Shown: piece by piece, positions 26,574 through 35,097 of the stretch | How positions within the stretch are numbered: the stretch's first letter is position 1 | Layout: each line of letters starts with the position of its first letter | Assembly: GCF_000371965.1 (NCBI RefSeq) | Contig: NZ_AQUO01000003.1 | Coordinates: forward strand, 124,001 to 188,000 | DNA length: 64,000 bases | Reading direction: 5' to 3' | Origin: Paracoccus sp. N5 | Lineage (GTDB): Bacteria > Pseudomonadota > Alphaproteobacteria > Rhodobacterales > Rhodobacteraceae | Position numbers and translations under genes: made by a program | The notes under the pieces: model-generated | Database searches by the model: none | The model's input: only the letters and a program-made list of their open reading frames with translations | Told to the model about the DNA's origin: nothing

Positions 26574-28895
26574 TCACGCCACCTTCCGGCTGACGGGCAG
26601 GGTAAAGACGAAGCGCGCGCCGCCGCTCGGCCGGCTTTCGTGCCACAGCGCACCGCCGTTCGCGGCCAGCATCGAGCGGCAGATCGACAGGCCAAGGCCC
26701 ATGCCGCCGGGCTTGCTGGTCTCGAACTGCGAGAACAGGCTGATGCCGGGGGCGATGCCGGGGCCGGTGTCCTCGATGCTGATGCGCACCTGCCCGTCGT
26801 CGCGCCGGGCGGCCAGCAGGACGCGGCGGTCGGTGGCGGGATGGTCGGCCAGCGCCTCGATGGCATTGCGCAGCAGGTTGACGATGACCTGGGCGATCTG
26901 CACGCGGTTGGCGCGCACCGGCGGCAGGCCGGGGGCCAGATCGATCTGCACCAGAACCCGCGCCTCGGCGGCCTCGGCCTGGATCAGGTGCAGGGTCTGC
27001 TGCACCAGGTCGGCCAGGTCGAAGCTGGTGGCGGCGCCCTCGTCCTTGCTGATGAAGCTGCGCAGCGCGCGGATGATCTCGCCCGCGCGCAGCGACTGGC
27101 CCTCGATCTCGATCAGGACGTCGCGCAGCTCGGGGTCCTTGGCCGCCATCTGGTCCAGGATCAGCAGCGCGGTATCGGCGTTCTGGGCAATGGCGGCCAG
27201 CGGCTGGTTCAGCTCATGCGCCAGGCCCGCGGCCATCTCGCCCATAGTATTGCCGCGCGCCAGGTGCGACAGGTCGCGGTTCAGCTGCACGATCTGCGCC
27301 TCGGCGCGCTTGCCCTGGGTGATGTCGTCCATGGTCAGCACCGAATGCAGCGGCTTGCCATGTTCGTCGCGGATCAGGATCTCGTTCAGGGTGATCCAGA
27401 TGGTGCTGCCGTCCTTGCGGATGCAGCGCATCTCGCGGTTGACCGAGAAATCGCCGGCCGGGCTGTGGAAGAAGGCGCCGACGAAGGTCGGGTCCTCGGG
27501 GTGGACCAGGTCCGACAGCCGCATGCGCGACAGTTCCGCCGCGCTGTAGCCGGTGATGTGGCAGATGCTGGCGTTCACGCGGATGAAGCGGCCGCTGTCG
27601 GGCGCGATCTGCGCCATCCCGCGCGAGGACATATCGAAGGTCTGGCCGTATTCGCGCTCGGTCTTGCGCCGCGCCACGATCTGCTGGACCAGCGCGTCAT
27701 TGGCACGCTCCAGCTCCTTGTAGGTTCTGGGCAGCGGCGCGTCCGGGTCCAGCTCGCCCTGCGAGACCAGCGCGGTGCGCACGGCAAAGGCCCGCACCGG
27801 GCGATAGATCGCGTCGGCCAGCGCCAGCCCCAGAAGCCCGGTCAGCCCCGCGACCAGCGCCGCCAGCCAGATGTTCAGCGTGCGGTTGCGCTTCAACGCG
27901 CCGGTGAAATCGTCCTCGGGCGCATAGACCGCGATGGTCCAGGGCAGCGTGTCGCTGATGACCGGCATGATGGTCGAGACATAGGAGGCGCCGTCGTGCA
28001 GGAACTCGCCCGGCGTCTCCTGCGCCACCGGCAGGGCGCCGGCCAGCGCGGCGGGGCCGAAGGCGGCGCGGGCGATCGGGTCGCCGATCTCGCTGATGGC
28101 GGCGAAGCGCAGGCTGCCATCGGCGTTGCGCGCCCGGATCAGGCTGCTGTCGGGATGGGCGATCACGTCGCCGTTGCGGTTGATGATCAGCGCCCGGCCG
28201 TGCTGGCCGATGTTCAGCCGCGCCAGGAATTCCGAGATCATGCTGATCTCGATGTCGACGCCCACCACGCCGCGCAGCCCGCCGTCCGGCTGCTGCACCG
28301 GCGCCGCCAGCGTGATCCCCGGCTGGTGCGACGAGAAGAAGATATAGGGGTCGGTCCAGATCGTCGCGCGCTCGGCCTTGGCCTTGACATACCAGGGCCG
28401 ATCGCGCGGGTCATAGCGGTCGGCGGGATCCTCGCTGCGCGCGACCGGGGTGAAGTCGTGGTCGCGCCAGATGAATTCGACCCGGCGCTGGCCGTCGCGG
28501 ATCGAGACGATCTTGCTGCGGAAATCGCCGCGCGCGCCGGGGGTGCGCATGACATAGACGAAGCTGCCGTCCTCGCGCCCGTAATAGAGCCCGGCGAATT
28601 GCGGCGCGATCTTCAGCTGCTGGAACAGGAGCTGCTCGAGCAGCGGCGTGTCCTCGCTGGCGATGACGCTGTTCTGCGCCAGCTGCGCCGCCAGTTCCGC
28701 CGCGCCCTGCGCCGGGCTGAGAAAGCCGCGCGAATGCTCGATGGTGTTGATGCCGACGTCGCGCAAAAGGTCGCGGGCATGGCGGATCAGCGCCCGCTCG
28801 GAGGTCAGATAGGACGAAAACACCACCAGCAGGATGGCGAGGAATTGCAGCCCCGCCAGTCCCAGCGCCAGCGATGCGCCCAGCGATTTCTTCAT
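26574..28895 (-). CDS. Membrane sensor histidine kinase with Cache and PAS domains
   Basis: A 773-residue kinase. An N-terminal membrane helix (about 8-28) and a second (about 317-340) flank a large periplasmic dCache domain (RPWYVKAKAERATIWTDPYI is typical). A PAS domain (about 395-510, GYSAAELSRMRLSDLVHPED) follows. The kinase core has the H-box AGLAHELNQPLAAIAQNADT, N-box NLLRNAIEALAD and G-boxes DTGPGIAPG and GMGLGLSICRSM. The Cache domain suggests sensing of a small periplasmic carboxylate or similar. Start at 28895 (MKKSLGASLALGL) fits the first helix; the frame is open farther upstream without good sequence. Confidence 0.9.
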   Translation of the reverse strand: MKKSLGASLALGLAGLQFLAILLVVFSSYLTSERALIRHARDLLRDVGINTIEHSRGFLSPAQGAAELAAQLAQNSVIASEDTPLLEQLLFQQLKIAPQFAGLYYGREDGSFVYVMRTPGARGDFRSKIVSIRDGQRRVEFIWRDHDFTPVARSEDPADRYDPRDRPWYVKAKAERATIWTDPYIFFSSHQPGITLAAPVQQPDGGLRGVVGVDIEISMISEFLARLNIGQHGRALIINRNGDVIAHPDSSLIRARNADGSLRFAAISEIGDPIARAAFGPAALAGALPVAQETPGEFLHDGASYVSTIMPVISDTLPWTIAVYAPEDDFTGALKRNRTLNIWLAALVAGLTGLLGLALADAIYRPVRAFAVRTALVSQGELDPDAPLPRTYKELERANDALVQQIVARRKTEREYGQTFDMSSRGMAQIAPDSGRFIRVNASICHITGYSAAELSRMRLSDLVHPEDPTFVGAFFHSPAGDFSVNREMRCIRKDGSTIWITLNEILIRDEHGKPLHSVLTMDDITQGKRAEAQIVQLNRDLSHLARGNTMGEMAAGLAHELNQPLAAIAQNADTALLILDQMAAKDPELRDVLIEIEGQSLRAGEIIRALRSFISKDEGAATSFDLADLVQQTLHLIQAEAAEARVLVQIDLAPGLPPVRANRVQIAQVIVNLLRNAIEALADHPATDRRVLLAARRDDGQVRISIEDTGPGIAPGISLFSQFETSKPGGMGLGLSICRSMLAANGGALWHESRPSGGARFVFTLPVSRKVA

Positions 28896-29200
28896 CGCGG
28901 CCCGCCCGTTGCCGGACCGCCGCCCGCGCTGAGCGTCCTGATCATGCCCAAGGGCCCCCGAATCCCGGAACGCGGCAAGGCGCCGCGCCGGTGTTCCATA
29001 CAACCGAAGCCCGCCCGGCAACAGCCGGGCCGGCATTTTTGCCACGGCGGCGTTGCAGCGGCGCCCCAGGCAATACTGCCTAGGCAAACACGGCCATTTT
29101 CGCGGGCGCTGCCCGATGCGATACCCGCCAGAGGAGAAGGCGGTGCTTGCCTTTCCCGTTTCATGGTCTCGAGTTCGTCCGGTCTGGACACAGGCGCATT
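28896..29200. promoter_or_regulatory. Upstream region of the Cache/PAS kinase, with palindrome TGCCTAGGCA
   Basis: This 305-bp stretch has no convincing gene. It contains a perfect 10-bp palindrome TGCCTAGGCA at 29077-29086, preceded by GGCAATAC, about 180 bp before the kinase start, plausibly an operator for the FixJ-type regulator or another factor. A 7-bp hairpin (GCCCGGC, AACA, GCCGGGC) at 29013-29030 precedes an ATTTTT run on the plus strand, although no plus-strand gene would use it as a terminator. Confidence 0.4.
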
Positions 29201-29234
29201 GACCAGCCCCGCGGAGCAATCCGTGGGGCTGGTC
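29201..29234 (-). terminator. Hairpin overlapping the dctD stop codon
   Basis: GACCAGCCCC and GGGGCTGGTC form a perfect 10-bp outer stem, with a further CGGA/TCCG inner stem. The TGA stop of dctD is part of the stem base. On the plus strand a T-run (ATTTTT) follows, on the minus strand none. It probably ends dctBD transcripts or protects their 3' end, and would also stop any plus-strand transcript from the left. Confidence 0.65.
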
Positions 29235-30582
29235 ATTTTTCCCAGCCGCTGGCGGCGCGGAAATCGGCCGGCCGGATGCCGTGCCGGGTCAGCTTGTCAT
29301 AGAAGGTCTTGCGCGGCAGTTTCAGCCGCGCCATCGCCTGGGTCGCGTTGCCCTCGGCCATGCGCAGCGCGTCGCGGATCAGCTCGGCCTCGTAATCGGC
29401 GACCAGCTCGGCCAGGCCCGGCGGCTCGGCATCGCCCCCCGCGCCGTCGAAGGCGGACAGCCCCAGCGCGTGGCTTTCGGCGAATTGCTGCAATTCGCTG
29501 AGATTGCCCGGCCAGCCATAGCCCGCGAGCCGCGCCTTGACCGCGCCCGTCACCGGCGCCACCGGCAGGTTCAGCCGCTGGCAGGCCTGCAACAGGAACT
29601 GCCGGAACAGCGCCGCCACGTCCTCGCGCCGCTGCGCCAGCGCCGGCATCTGCAGCGTCGCGGCCGAGATGCGATAGTAGAGATCGCCGCGAAACGTGCC
29701 GGCCTCGACCATCTGGCCCAGGTCGGCCCTGGTCGAGGCGATCAGCCGCAGGTCCAGCGGGCGCGGCGCGGCGGCGCCGGCAGGCCAGATCTCGCCCGCG
29801 TCGAGGATCGCCTGCAAGCGGGCCTGCAGAGCCGGGGCCAGCGCCTCGATCTCATCGAGGAACAGCGTGCCACGATGGGTCTTTTCCAGCTTGCCGGGCT
29901 GGCGCGGCTGGCGCGAGCCGGCGGGTTCCTGGCCGATGAACTCGGCCTCGAACCGCGCCTCGTCCAGCGCCGCGCAGGAGATGCGGGTGAAGGCGCGGGC
30001 GCGGCGCGGGCTTTGCCGGTGGATCGCCCGCGCCGCCGTGCGCTTGCCCGAGCCCTGCGGCCCGACGATCAGCACGTCGCCGCCCCGCTCGGCCAGCCGC
30101 GCGATGCTGTCGCGCAGATGGACCATGACCGGCGAGGCGCCGGACAGGCCGATCTCGGTCGCGGGCTCTTCGGGCGGGCGGGCGCGCAGGGCGCGGTTTT
30201 CCAGCACCAGCGCCCGGGCCGAGGCCGCCCGCGCCAGCGCCGCCGCCAGCGGGCCGCCGCCGATCGGCTTGGTCAGGAAATCATAGACGCCCTGCTTCAG
30301 CGCCGCGACCGCCATCGGCACGTCGCCATGCCCGGTCAGCAGGATCACCGGCAGTTCCGGGTCCAGCGCATGGATGCGCTCGAACAGCTGGAAGCCGTCC
30401 AGCCCCGGCATGCGCACGTCCGACAGCACCACGCCGGGCCAGTCGGGACCAAGGCCGTGCAGCGCCGCGACCGGGTCGTCGAAGGTCTCGGCCCGGAAGC
30501 CGGCCAGCTTCAGCGCCTGCGCCTGCGCGGCCAAGAGGTCGGGGTCGTCGTCGACCAGGCGGACAAGCGGGACCTCGGTCAT
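29233..30582 (-). CDS. dctD: DctD-like response regulator with AAA+ domain lacking the GAFTGA loop
   Basis: A 449-residue NtrC-family regulator. The receiver has D55 (LSDVRMPG) and K105 (FLTKPI). The AAA+ domain has an altered Walker A (GPQGSGKR, 174-181), intact Walker B (LFLDEI, 240-245) and the RGDLYYRIS arginine region. Where family members have GAFTGA, the loop that touches sigma-54, it reads EFIGQEPAGSRQP, so that motif is lost. A Fis-type DNA-binding helix ends the protein (NATQAMARLKLPRKTFYDKL). It overlaps dctB by 4 bp and faces dctA, so it most likely regulates dctA, perhaps with sigma-70. Confidence 0.87.
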   Translation of the reverse strand: MTEVPLVRLVDDDPDLLAAQAQALKLAGFRAETFDDPVAALHGLGPDWPGVVLSDVRMPGLDGFQLFERIHALDPELPVILLTGHGDVPMAVAALKQGVYDFLTKPIGGGPLAAALARAASARALVLENRALRARPPEEPATEIGLSGASPVMVHLRDSIARLAERGGDVLIVGPQGSGKRTAARAIHRQSPRRARAFTRISCAALDEARFEAEFIGQEPAGSRQPRQPGKLEKTHRGTLFLDEIEALAPALQARLQAILDAGEIWPAGAAAPRPLDLRLIASTRADLGQMVEAGTFRGDLYYRISAATLQMPALAQRREDVAALFRQFLLQACQRLNLPVAPVTGAVKARLAGYGWPGNLSELQQFAESHALGLSAFDGAGGDAEPPGLAELVADYEAELIRDALRMAEGNATQAMARLKLPRKTFYDKLTRHGIRPADFRAASGWEK

Positions 30583-32240
30583 GGCAGCCTCGGCAGGTCC
30601 AGGTGGAAGCTGGCGCCCTGCCCCGGCGCGGAGGGCGCGGCGGTCAGTTCGCCGCCGAAATCGCGGGCGATCTCGCGCGAGATCACCAGCCCCAGCCCCA
30701 GCCCGCTGGGTTTCGAGGTGGCGAAGGGCGTGAAGAGCGTCGCGGCGATGCCGGGCGCCAGCCCCGGCCCGTTGTCGCGGATGGTCAGCCGCACGCGGTC
30801 GGGCTGCTGATCCAGGTCGATGCGCAATTCGCCGTCCGGGCGGCCCGAGAGCGCCTCTTGCGCGTTCTGGATCAGGTTCACCAGGATCTGCTCCAGCCGC
30901 ACGCGCTCGGCCCGCACGGTCAGGCCGGGCGGGATCTGCGGCAGCACCATGCGAATGCCCTCGGCCCGGCGGCGGCTGGCGACCAGCAGCAGCGCGGCGT
31001 CCAGCGCGTCCTTCAGCGCCACCGGCCCAAGCTCGCCGGTGGCCTTGCGGGCAAAGCCGCGCAGCTCGGTGGTGATCTGGGCGATGCGGTCGGACATGCG
31101 CAGGATCTGGTCCAGGTTGCCCGCCACATCCGGCGCCGCGCCCTCGGGCAGCATCTGGCGGCCGTTCTCGGCCAGAAGGCGGATGGTGGCGAGCGGCGTG
31201 TTCACCTCATGCGCGACGCCGGCGGTGATCTGGCCCAGCGTCGCCAGCTTGTTGGCCTGGACCATCTCGCCCTGCAACTGGGCCAGCCGCTGCTCGGCGG
31301 CGCGGCGCTCGCGCATCTCGGCGGTCAGGTCGCGGGTGCGTTCGTCCACGGCGCGCTCCAGGTCGGCGCGGTAACGCCGCTCGGCCTCGGCGCGGCGGGC
31401 GGCGCGGGTGCGGGCGCGCGCGGCCCAGATGCCGGCGCCCAGCAGCAGCGACAAAAGGAATCCCACCGTGCCGGTCGCCAGCGCCGCCGCCTGCGCGGCC
31501 GGGGCCGAGGGCGCGCGGATCACCAGCCGCCAATCCGCCCCCGGCACCGGCAGCTCGGCCCCGACCTCGCCCGCCGCCTGGGCCGGCAGCGGGCCGAAGC
31601 GCAGCGCGGGTCGGCTGGACAGGATCACCTGCCCGGCCGCGTCGGTGACCATGATCCTCTCGCCGGCCTGGGCCCAGTTCTGCTCGGTGCGGTCGAACTC
31701 GACCTTGACCACCACCACGCCGCTCGGCCGGCCGTTCACCAGGACGTCGTGGGACAGATACAGGCCCGGCCGCTTGCTGACCGTGCCAAGCGCGAATTGC
31801 GTCGCCTCGCCCCGCAGCAGGGCCTGGCTGAAATAGTCGCGAAAGCCGTAGTTCGAGCCGACGAAACTGGCCGGCTCGTCCCAGTTCGAGGCGGCGATGG
31901 CCAGCCCCTCGCGGTCCAGGAGATAGATCACCGCGCTGTCGGTATCGGCGCGCAGCCGCTCCAGCTTGCGCGAGGCGCGCGCCACGGTCCCGGCGCCCGG
32001 CGCCGCCAGGGCGTCCCGCATCAGGCTGTCGTCGGCCAGCACCACCGCCACCGCGCGCTGCTTGGCGAGCACGCTTTCCAGCGCCTGCACCCGGCTGCGC
32101 GCCGTCACCTCGAGCTGCTGGTGCAACTCGCGCAGCGCATCGTCGCGCACCGTGACGAAGGTCAGCGCCAGAACCGCCAGTGCCCCCGCCAGAATGGCAA
32201 GCACCAGCGCCAGCCGCCGCATCCGCGCCGAATCAGCCAT
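30579..32240 (-). CDS. dctB: C4-dicarboxylate sensor histidine kinase DctB
   Basis: A 553-residue kinase. Two membrane helices (about 8-27 and 263-283) flank a periplasmic sensor with DctB features: LEVTARSRVQALESVLAKQR, GSNYGFRDYFSQAL and SKRPGLYLSHDV, which form the dicarboxylate-binding PAS/Cache fold. The coiled linker (AEAERRYRADLERAVDERTR) leads to the H-box AGVAHEVNTPLATIRLLAEN, N-box NLIQNAQEALS, DNGPGLAPG and SGLGLGLVISREIA. It phosphorylates DctD. Start at 32240 gives the first helix without extra sequence. It is divergent from dctA, as in rhizobia. Confidence 0.92.
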   Translation of the reverse strand: MADSARMRRLALVLAILAGALAVLALTFVTVRDDALRELHQQLEVTARSRVQALESVLAKQRAVAVVLADDSLMRDALAAPGAGTVARASRKLERLRADTDSAVIYLLDREGLAIAASNWDEPASFVGSNYGFRDYFSQALLRGEATQFALGTVSKRPGLYLSHDVLVNGRPSGVVVVKVEFDRTEQNWAQAGERIMVTDAAGQVILSSRPALRFGPLPAQAAGEVGAELPVPGADWRLVIRAPSAPAAQAAALATGTVGFLLSLLLGAGIWAARARTRAARRAEAERRYRADLERAVDERTRDLTAEMRERRAAEQRLAQLQGEMVQANKLATLGQITAGVAHEVNTPLATIRLLAENGRQMLPEGAAPDVAGNLDQILRMSDRIAQITTELRGFARKATGELGPVALKDALDAALLLVASRRRAEGIRMVLPQIPPGLTVRAERVRLEQILVNLIQNAQEALSGRPDGELRIDLDQQPDRVRLTIRDNGPGLAPGIAATLFTPFATSKPSGLGLGLVISREIARDFGGELTAAPSAPGQGASFHLDLPRLP

Positions 32241-32262
32241 GCCTGCCTTTCCTCCCGGCCCT

Positions 32263-32309
32263 GTGTGGAATCCCACACTAGCACGGCGGGGCTGTGCGGA
32301 AAACCACAC
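32263..32309. promoter_or_regulatory. Tandem DctD-type operators between dctB and dctA
   Basis: Two copies of GTGYGG-N4-CCACAC lie at 32263-32278 and 32294-32309. The second differs at one base (C for T). Their centres are 31 bp apart, close to three helical turns, so two regulator dimers would bind the same DNA face. This is the usual layout of an activator enhancer. They sit about 100 bp before the dctA -10 region. Confidence 0.7.
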
Positions 32310-32375
32310 AGATTGCGACCCCGGGCCCCAGCAAAAACCCATGATTCCAACGCATTGCTGTCATGCGCCCGGCTT

Positions 32376-32404
32376 TTGGGCGCCACCGCCCGCCGCTTTA
32401 TCAT
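32376..32404 (+). promoter_or_regulatory. Candidate sigma-70 promoter of dctA
   Basis: TTGGGC, a 17-base spacer and TATCAT give a good sigma-70 promoter ending 41 bp before the dctA ATG. I looked for a -24/-12 element (TGGCAC-N5-TTGC) in the same gap and saw none. This agrees with the missing GAFTGA loop in the neighbouring DctD-like protein. Confidence 0.55.
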
Positions 32405-32445
32405 GGCTGTCACATACCCGTCATTCGCAGGTCGGAGGAGGCCCC

Positions 32446-33813
32446 ATGCAAATCGACACCTCGGCAGCGCCGGCCGTTCACGCGCCGCGCCCGTTCTATC
32501 GCCACCTGTATTTCCAGGTGCTGATCGCCATCGCCGCCGGCGCGCTGATCGGCCATTTCTATCCCCAGACCGGCGAGGCGCTGAAGCCCCTGGGCGACGC
32601 CTTCATCAAGCTGGTCAAGATGATCATCGCCCCGGTCATCTTTCTGACCATCGTCACCGGCCTTGCTGGCATGGGCACGCTGAAGGGCGTGGGCTCGGTC
32701 GTCGGCAAGGCCTTCGGCTATTTCCTGACCTTCTCGACGCTGGCGCTGATCGTCGGGCTGATCACGGCGAACGTCATCCAGCCCGGCGCCGGCATGAACA
32801 TCGACCCGGCTTCGCTGGATGCCAGCAAGGTCGCCGACTATGCCGCCAAGGCGCATGAGACCTCGCTGACCGGCTTCGTCATGGACATCATCCCGACCAC
32901 GATGACCTCGGCCTTCGTCGAGGGCAACATCCTGCAGGTGCTGTTCATCGCCATCCTGTTCGGCATCGGCCTGATCCTGATCGGCGACAAGGGCAAGCCG
33001 GTCGTGGCGCTGTTCGAGGCGATCAGCCATGCCGTGTTCCGCATGGTGGACATCCTGATGAAGGCCGCGCCCATCGGCGCCTTCGGGGCCTTCGCCTTCA
33101 CCATCGGCAAATACGGCATCGCCTCGGTGGTGAACCTGGCGACGCTGGTCGGCACCTTCTACCTGACCGCGGCGCTGTTCATCGTGGTGATCCTGGGCAC
33201 GGTCTGCCTGCTGAACGGCTTCTCGATCTTCCGGCTGATCTCCTATCTCAAGACCGAGCTGCTGCTGGTGCTGGGCACCTCGTCGTCGGAATCGGCGCTG
33301 CCTTCGCTGATGGAGAAGATGGAGAAGGCGGGCTGCAAGCGCTCGGTCGTCGGCCTGGTCGTGCCGACCGGCTACAGCTTCAACCTGGACGGCACCAACA
33401 TCTACATGACGCTGGCGGCGCTGTTCATCGCCCAGGCCACCAACACCGACCTGTCGCTGCAACAGCAGGTGCTGCTGCTGCTGGTCGCCATGCTGTCCTC
33501 GAAGGGCGCGGCGGGCGTCACCGGGGCGGGCTTCATCACCTTGGCCGCGACGCTGTCGGTGGTGCCGACGGTGCCGGTCGCCGGCATGGCGCTGATCCTG
33601 GGCGTGGACCGCTTCATGTCGGAATGCCGCTCGATCACCAATTTCATCGGCAATGCCGTCGCCACCGTCGTCGTCAGCCGCTGGGAAGGCGCCCTGGACC
33701 GCGAGCAGTTCGACCGCGCCCTGAACGGCGAGGCTACCGGCGCGGCCCGCCCGGTCCGCGACCTGCATCCGGCCCCCGCCGGCCTGCAACTGAACGAGGC
33801 CAGCGCCGACTGA
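32446..33813 (+). CDS. dctA: C4-dicarboxylate/proton symporter DctA
   Basis: A 455-residue member of the dicarboxylate/amino acid:cation symporter family with about eight membrane helices and two hairpin loops. Hallmarks are LGTSSSESALPSLMEKMEKA (hairpin 1 with the serine-rich tip), VVPTGYSFNLDGTNIYMTLA and SKGAAGVTGAGFITLAATLS. It imports succinate, fumarate and malate. The ATG at 32446 has a GGAGGAGGCCCC ribosome site. It is divergent from dctBD and followed by a hairpin with a short T-run. Confidence 0.95.
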   Translation: MQIDTSAAPAVHAPRPFYRHLYFQVLIAIAAGALIGHFYPQTGEALKPLGDAFIKLVKMIIAPVIFLTIVTGLAGMGTLKGVGSVVGKAFGYFLTFSTLALIVGLITANVIQPGAGMNIDPASLDASKVADYAAKAHETSLTGFVMDIIPTTMTSAFVEGNILQVLFIAILFGIGLILIGDKGKPVVALFEAISHAVFRMVDILMKAAPIGAFGAFAFTIGKYGIASVVNLATLVGTFYLTAALFIVVILGTVCLLNGFSIFRLISYLKTELLLVLGTSSSESALPSLMEKMEKAGCKRSVVGLVVPTGYSFNLDGTNIYMTLAALFIAQATNTDLSLQQQVLLLLVAMLSSKGAAGVTGAGFITLAATLSVVPTVPVAGMALILGVDRFMSECRSITNFIGNAVATVVVSRWEGALDREQFDRALNGEATGAARPVRDLHPAPAGLQLNEASAD

Positions 33814-33835
33814 AGGCGCCAGGACCAAGGCCCCG

Positions 33836-33868
33836 GGCCGGCGTGCTGGAGACGGCGCGCCGGCCTTT
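33836..33868 (+). terminator. Terminator after dctA
   Basis: GGCCGGCG pairs with CGCCGGCC across a 14-base loop and is followed by TTTCC on the plus strand. It lies 22 bp after the dctA stop and just before the convergent small gene, whose stop is at 33878. The T-run is short, so efficiency is uncertain. Confidence 0.55.
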
Positions 33869-33877
33869 CCTGTCGCC

Positions 33878-34066
33878 TCAGCCGTGCAGGATGCGATAGG
33901 CGGCCTCGCGCAGAACGCCCGCCACCTCGGGATGCACCACCGCCGCCCGGTCCTGATAGGCGCGCGCGGTCTCCTGCTCGCGTCCGGGCCGCAACAGCGG
34001 CGTGCTGAGCAGCAGGTCCATCAGAAAGGCCCGCATCGCATCCCTGTCGCCGTCTTCCGCCTTCAT
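33878..34066 (-). CDS. Small hypothetical protein (62 aa)
   Basis: A 62-residue reading frame with an excellent ribosome site (GGGAGGAAGCG before the ATG at 34066), which is why I accept it. The protein is helical and soluble, reading about MKAEDGDRDAMRAFLMDLLL then a charged stretch and VLREAAYRILHG. No signal peptide, no known motif. It is convergent with dctA and divergent from the FMN reductase. The frame stays open upstream, but only over the reductase gene. Function unknown. Confidence 0.55.
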   Translation of the reverse strand: MKAEDGDRDAMRAFLMDLLLSTPLLRPGREQETARAYQDRAAVVHPEVAGVLREAAYRILHG

Positions 34067-34246
34067 CGCTTCCTCCCATGCCTTGGCCCCATCTTGGCCC
34101 GGCCCGGCGGCGATGGGCAGGCGAAGAAACCGCAAGGCTATTTCAAGCGTTGCTGCACAATCGCCGGTTCCCGGGCGCGATAAGGCGCTGGCCCTGCCGG
34201 CCGGTCTGCGGCAGCATCGCCGCCACGCAAGAACGGGGAAACAGCC

Positions 34247-34789
34247 ATGACCAAGACCATTCTCGGCCTCAGCGGCAGCCTGCGCCGCGCCTCCTTCAAC
34301 AGCGGGCTGCTGCGCGCCGCCGCGGAAGCCGCGCCCGAGGGCACGACGATCCGGATCGGCTCGATCCGCGAGGTGCCGCTTTACGACGGCGACCTGGAAT
34401 CCGCCTCGGGCCTGCCGCAGTCGGTGCAGGCGCTTCAGGCCCAGCTTGCCGCCGCCGACGGGCTGCTGCTGGTGACGCCGGAATACAACAACGGCGTGCC
34501 GGGCGTGTTCAAGAACGCCATCGACTGGATGTCGCGCGGCGACGGGCTGGGCATGTTCGTCGGCAAGCCGGTGGCGCTGATCGGCGCCTCGCCCGGCGGC
34601 TTCGGCACGATCCTGGCGCAGAGCCACTGGCTGCCGGTGCTGCGCACGCTGAAGACGCGGCTGTGGACCGAGGGCCGGCTGATGGTCTCGCGCGCGGGCA
34701 GCGTCTTCGACGACCAGGGCAACCTGACCGACGACAAGACGCGCGGGCAGCTGCGCGACTATCTGGCCGGCTTCGCGGCCAGCCTCTAG
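34247..34789 (+). CDS. NADPH-dependent FMN reductase (ChrR/YieF-like flavoprotein)
   Basis: A 180-residue flavodoxin-like protein. The FMN phosphate loop is LSGSLRRASFNSGLLRAA near the N-terminus and the conserved VTPEYNNGVPGVFKNAIDW lies in the middle, both diagnostic for the NADPH-dependent FMN reductase family. Such enzymes reduce quinones, chromate or azo dyes by two electrons. It stands alone; its stop overlaps the convergent acetyltransferase stop by 4 bp. Physiological substrate unknown. Confidence 0.88.
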   Translation: MTKTILGLSGSLRRASFNSGLLRAAAEAAPEGTTIRIGSIREVPLYDGDLESASGLPQSVQALQAQLAAADGLLLVTPEYNNGVPGVFKNAIDWMSRGDGLGMFVGKPVALIGASPGGFGTILAQSHWLPVLRTLKTRLWTEGRLMVSRAGSVFDDQGNLTDDKTRGQLRDYLAGFAASL

Positions 34790-35097
34790 GGCGCCTCGCC
34801 GGGCTGCGTGGTGAATAGCGGCGCCCATTCGGGATGCCGGGCATATTGGCCGCGCACGAAGGGGCAGCGCGGGACGATGCGAAAGCCGTTCTCGCGCGCG
34901 TCCTGCAGCATGTAGTCCAGCAGCGCCCGCGCCACGCCCTTGCCGGCCATGCTGTCCGGAACGCCGGTATGGTCGGCGCTGATGACGCCCGGGCCTTCGA
35001 CGGTGAAGGTGATCTCGCCCTCGCCCGCGATACCGGGAATGCGGGCGACATAGCGGCCCGGCTCCTTGCCCAGCTGGATTCCGTCCGCGCCGCTCAT
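34786..35097 (-). CDS. Small GNAT-type N-acetyltransferase (YjdJ-like)
   Basis: A 103-residue protein of the short GNAT family exemplified by E. coli YjdJ. The acetyl-CoA loop is visible as SMAGKGVARALLDYMLQDAR (pattern xxGxGxA), followed by IVPRCPFVRGQYARHPEW, the conserved end of this family. Substrate unknown. It overlaps the DUF3016 gene by 4 bp on the same strand, so the two are cotranscribed. Confidence 0.82.
   Translation of the reverse strand: MSGADGIQLGKEPGRYVARIPGIAGEGEITFTVEGPGVISADHTGVPDSMAGKGVARALLDYMLQDARENGFRIVPRCPFVRGQYARHPEWAPLFTTQPGEAP

Noticed and set aside
32310..32445. A sigma-54 promoter for dctA
   Set aside because: No TGGCAC-N5-TTGC-like pair is visible; a sigma-70-like promoter is present instead.
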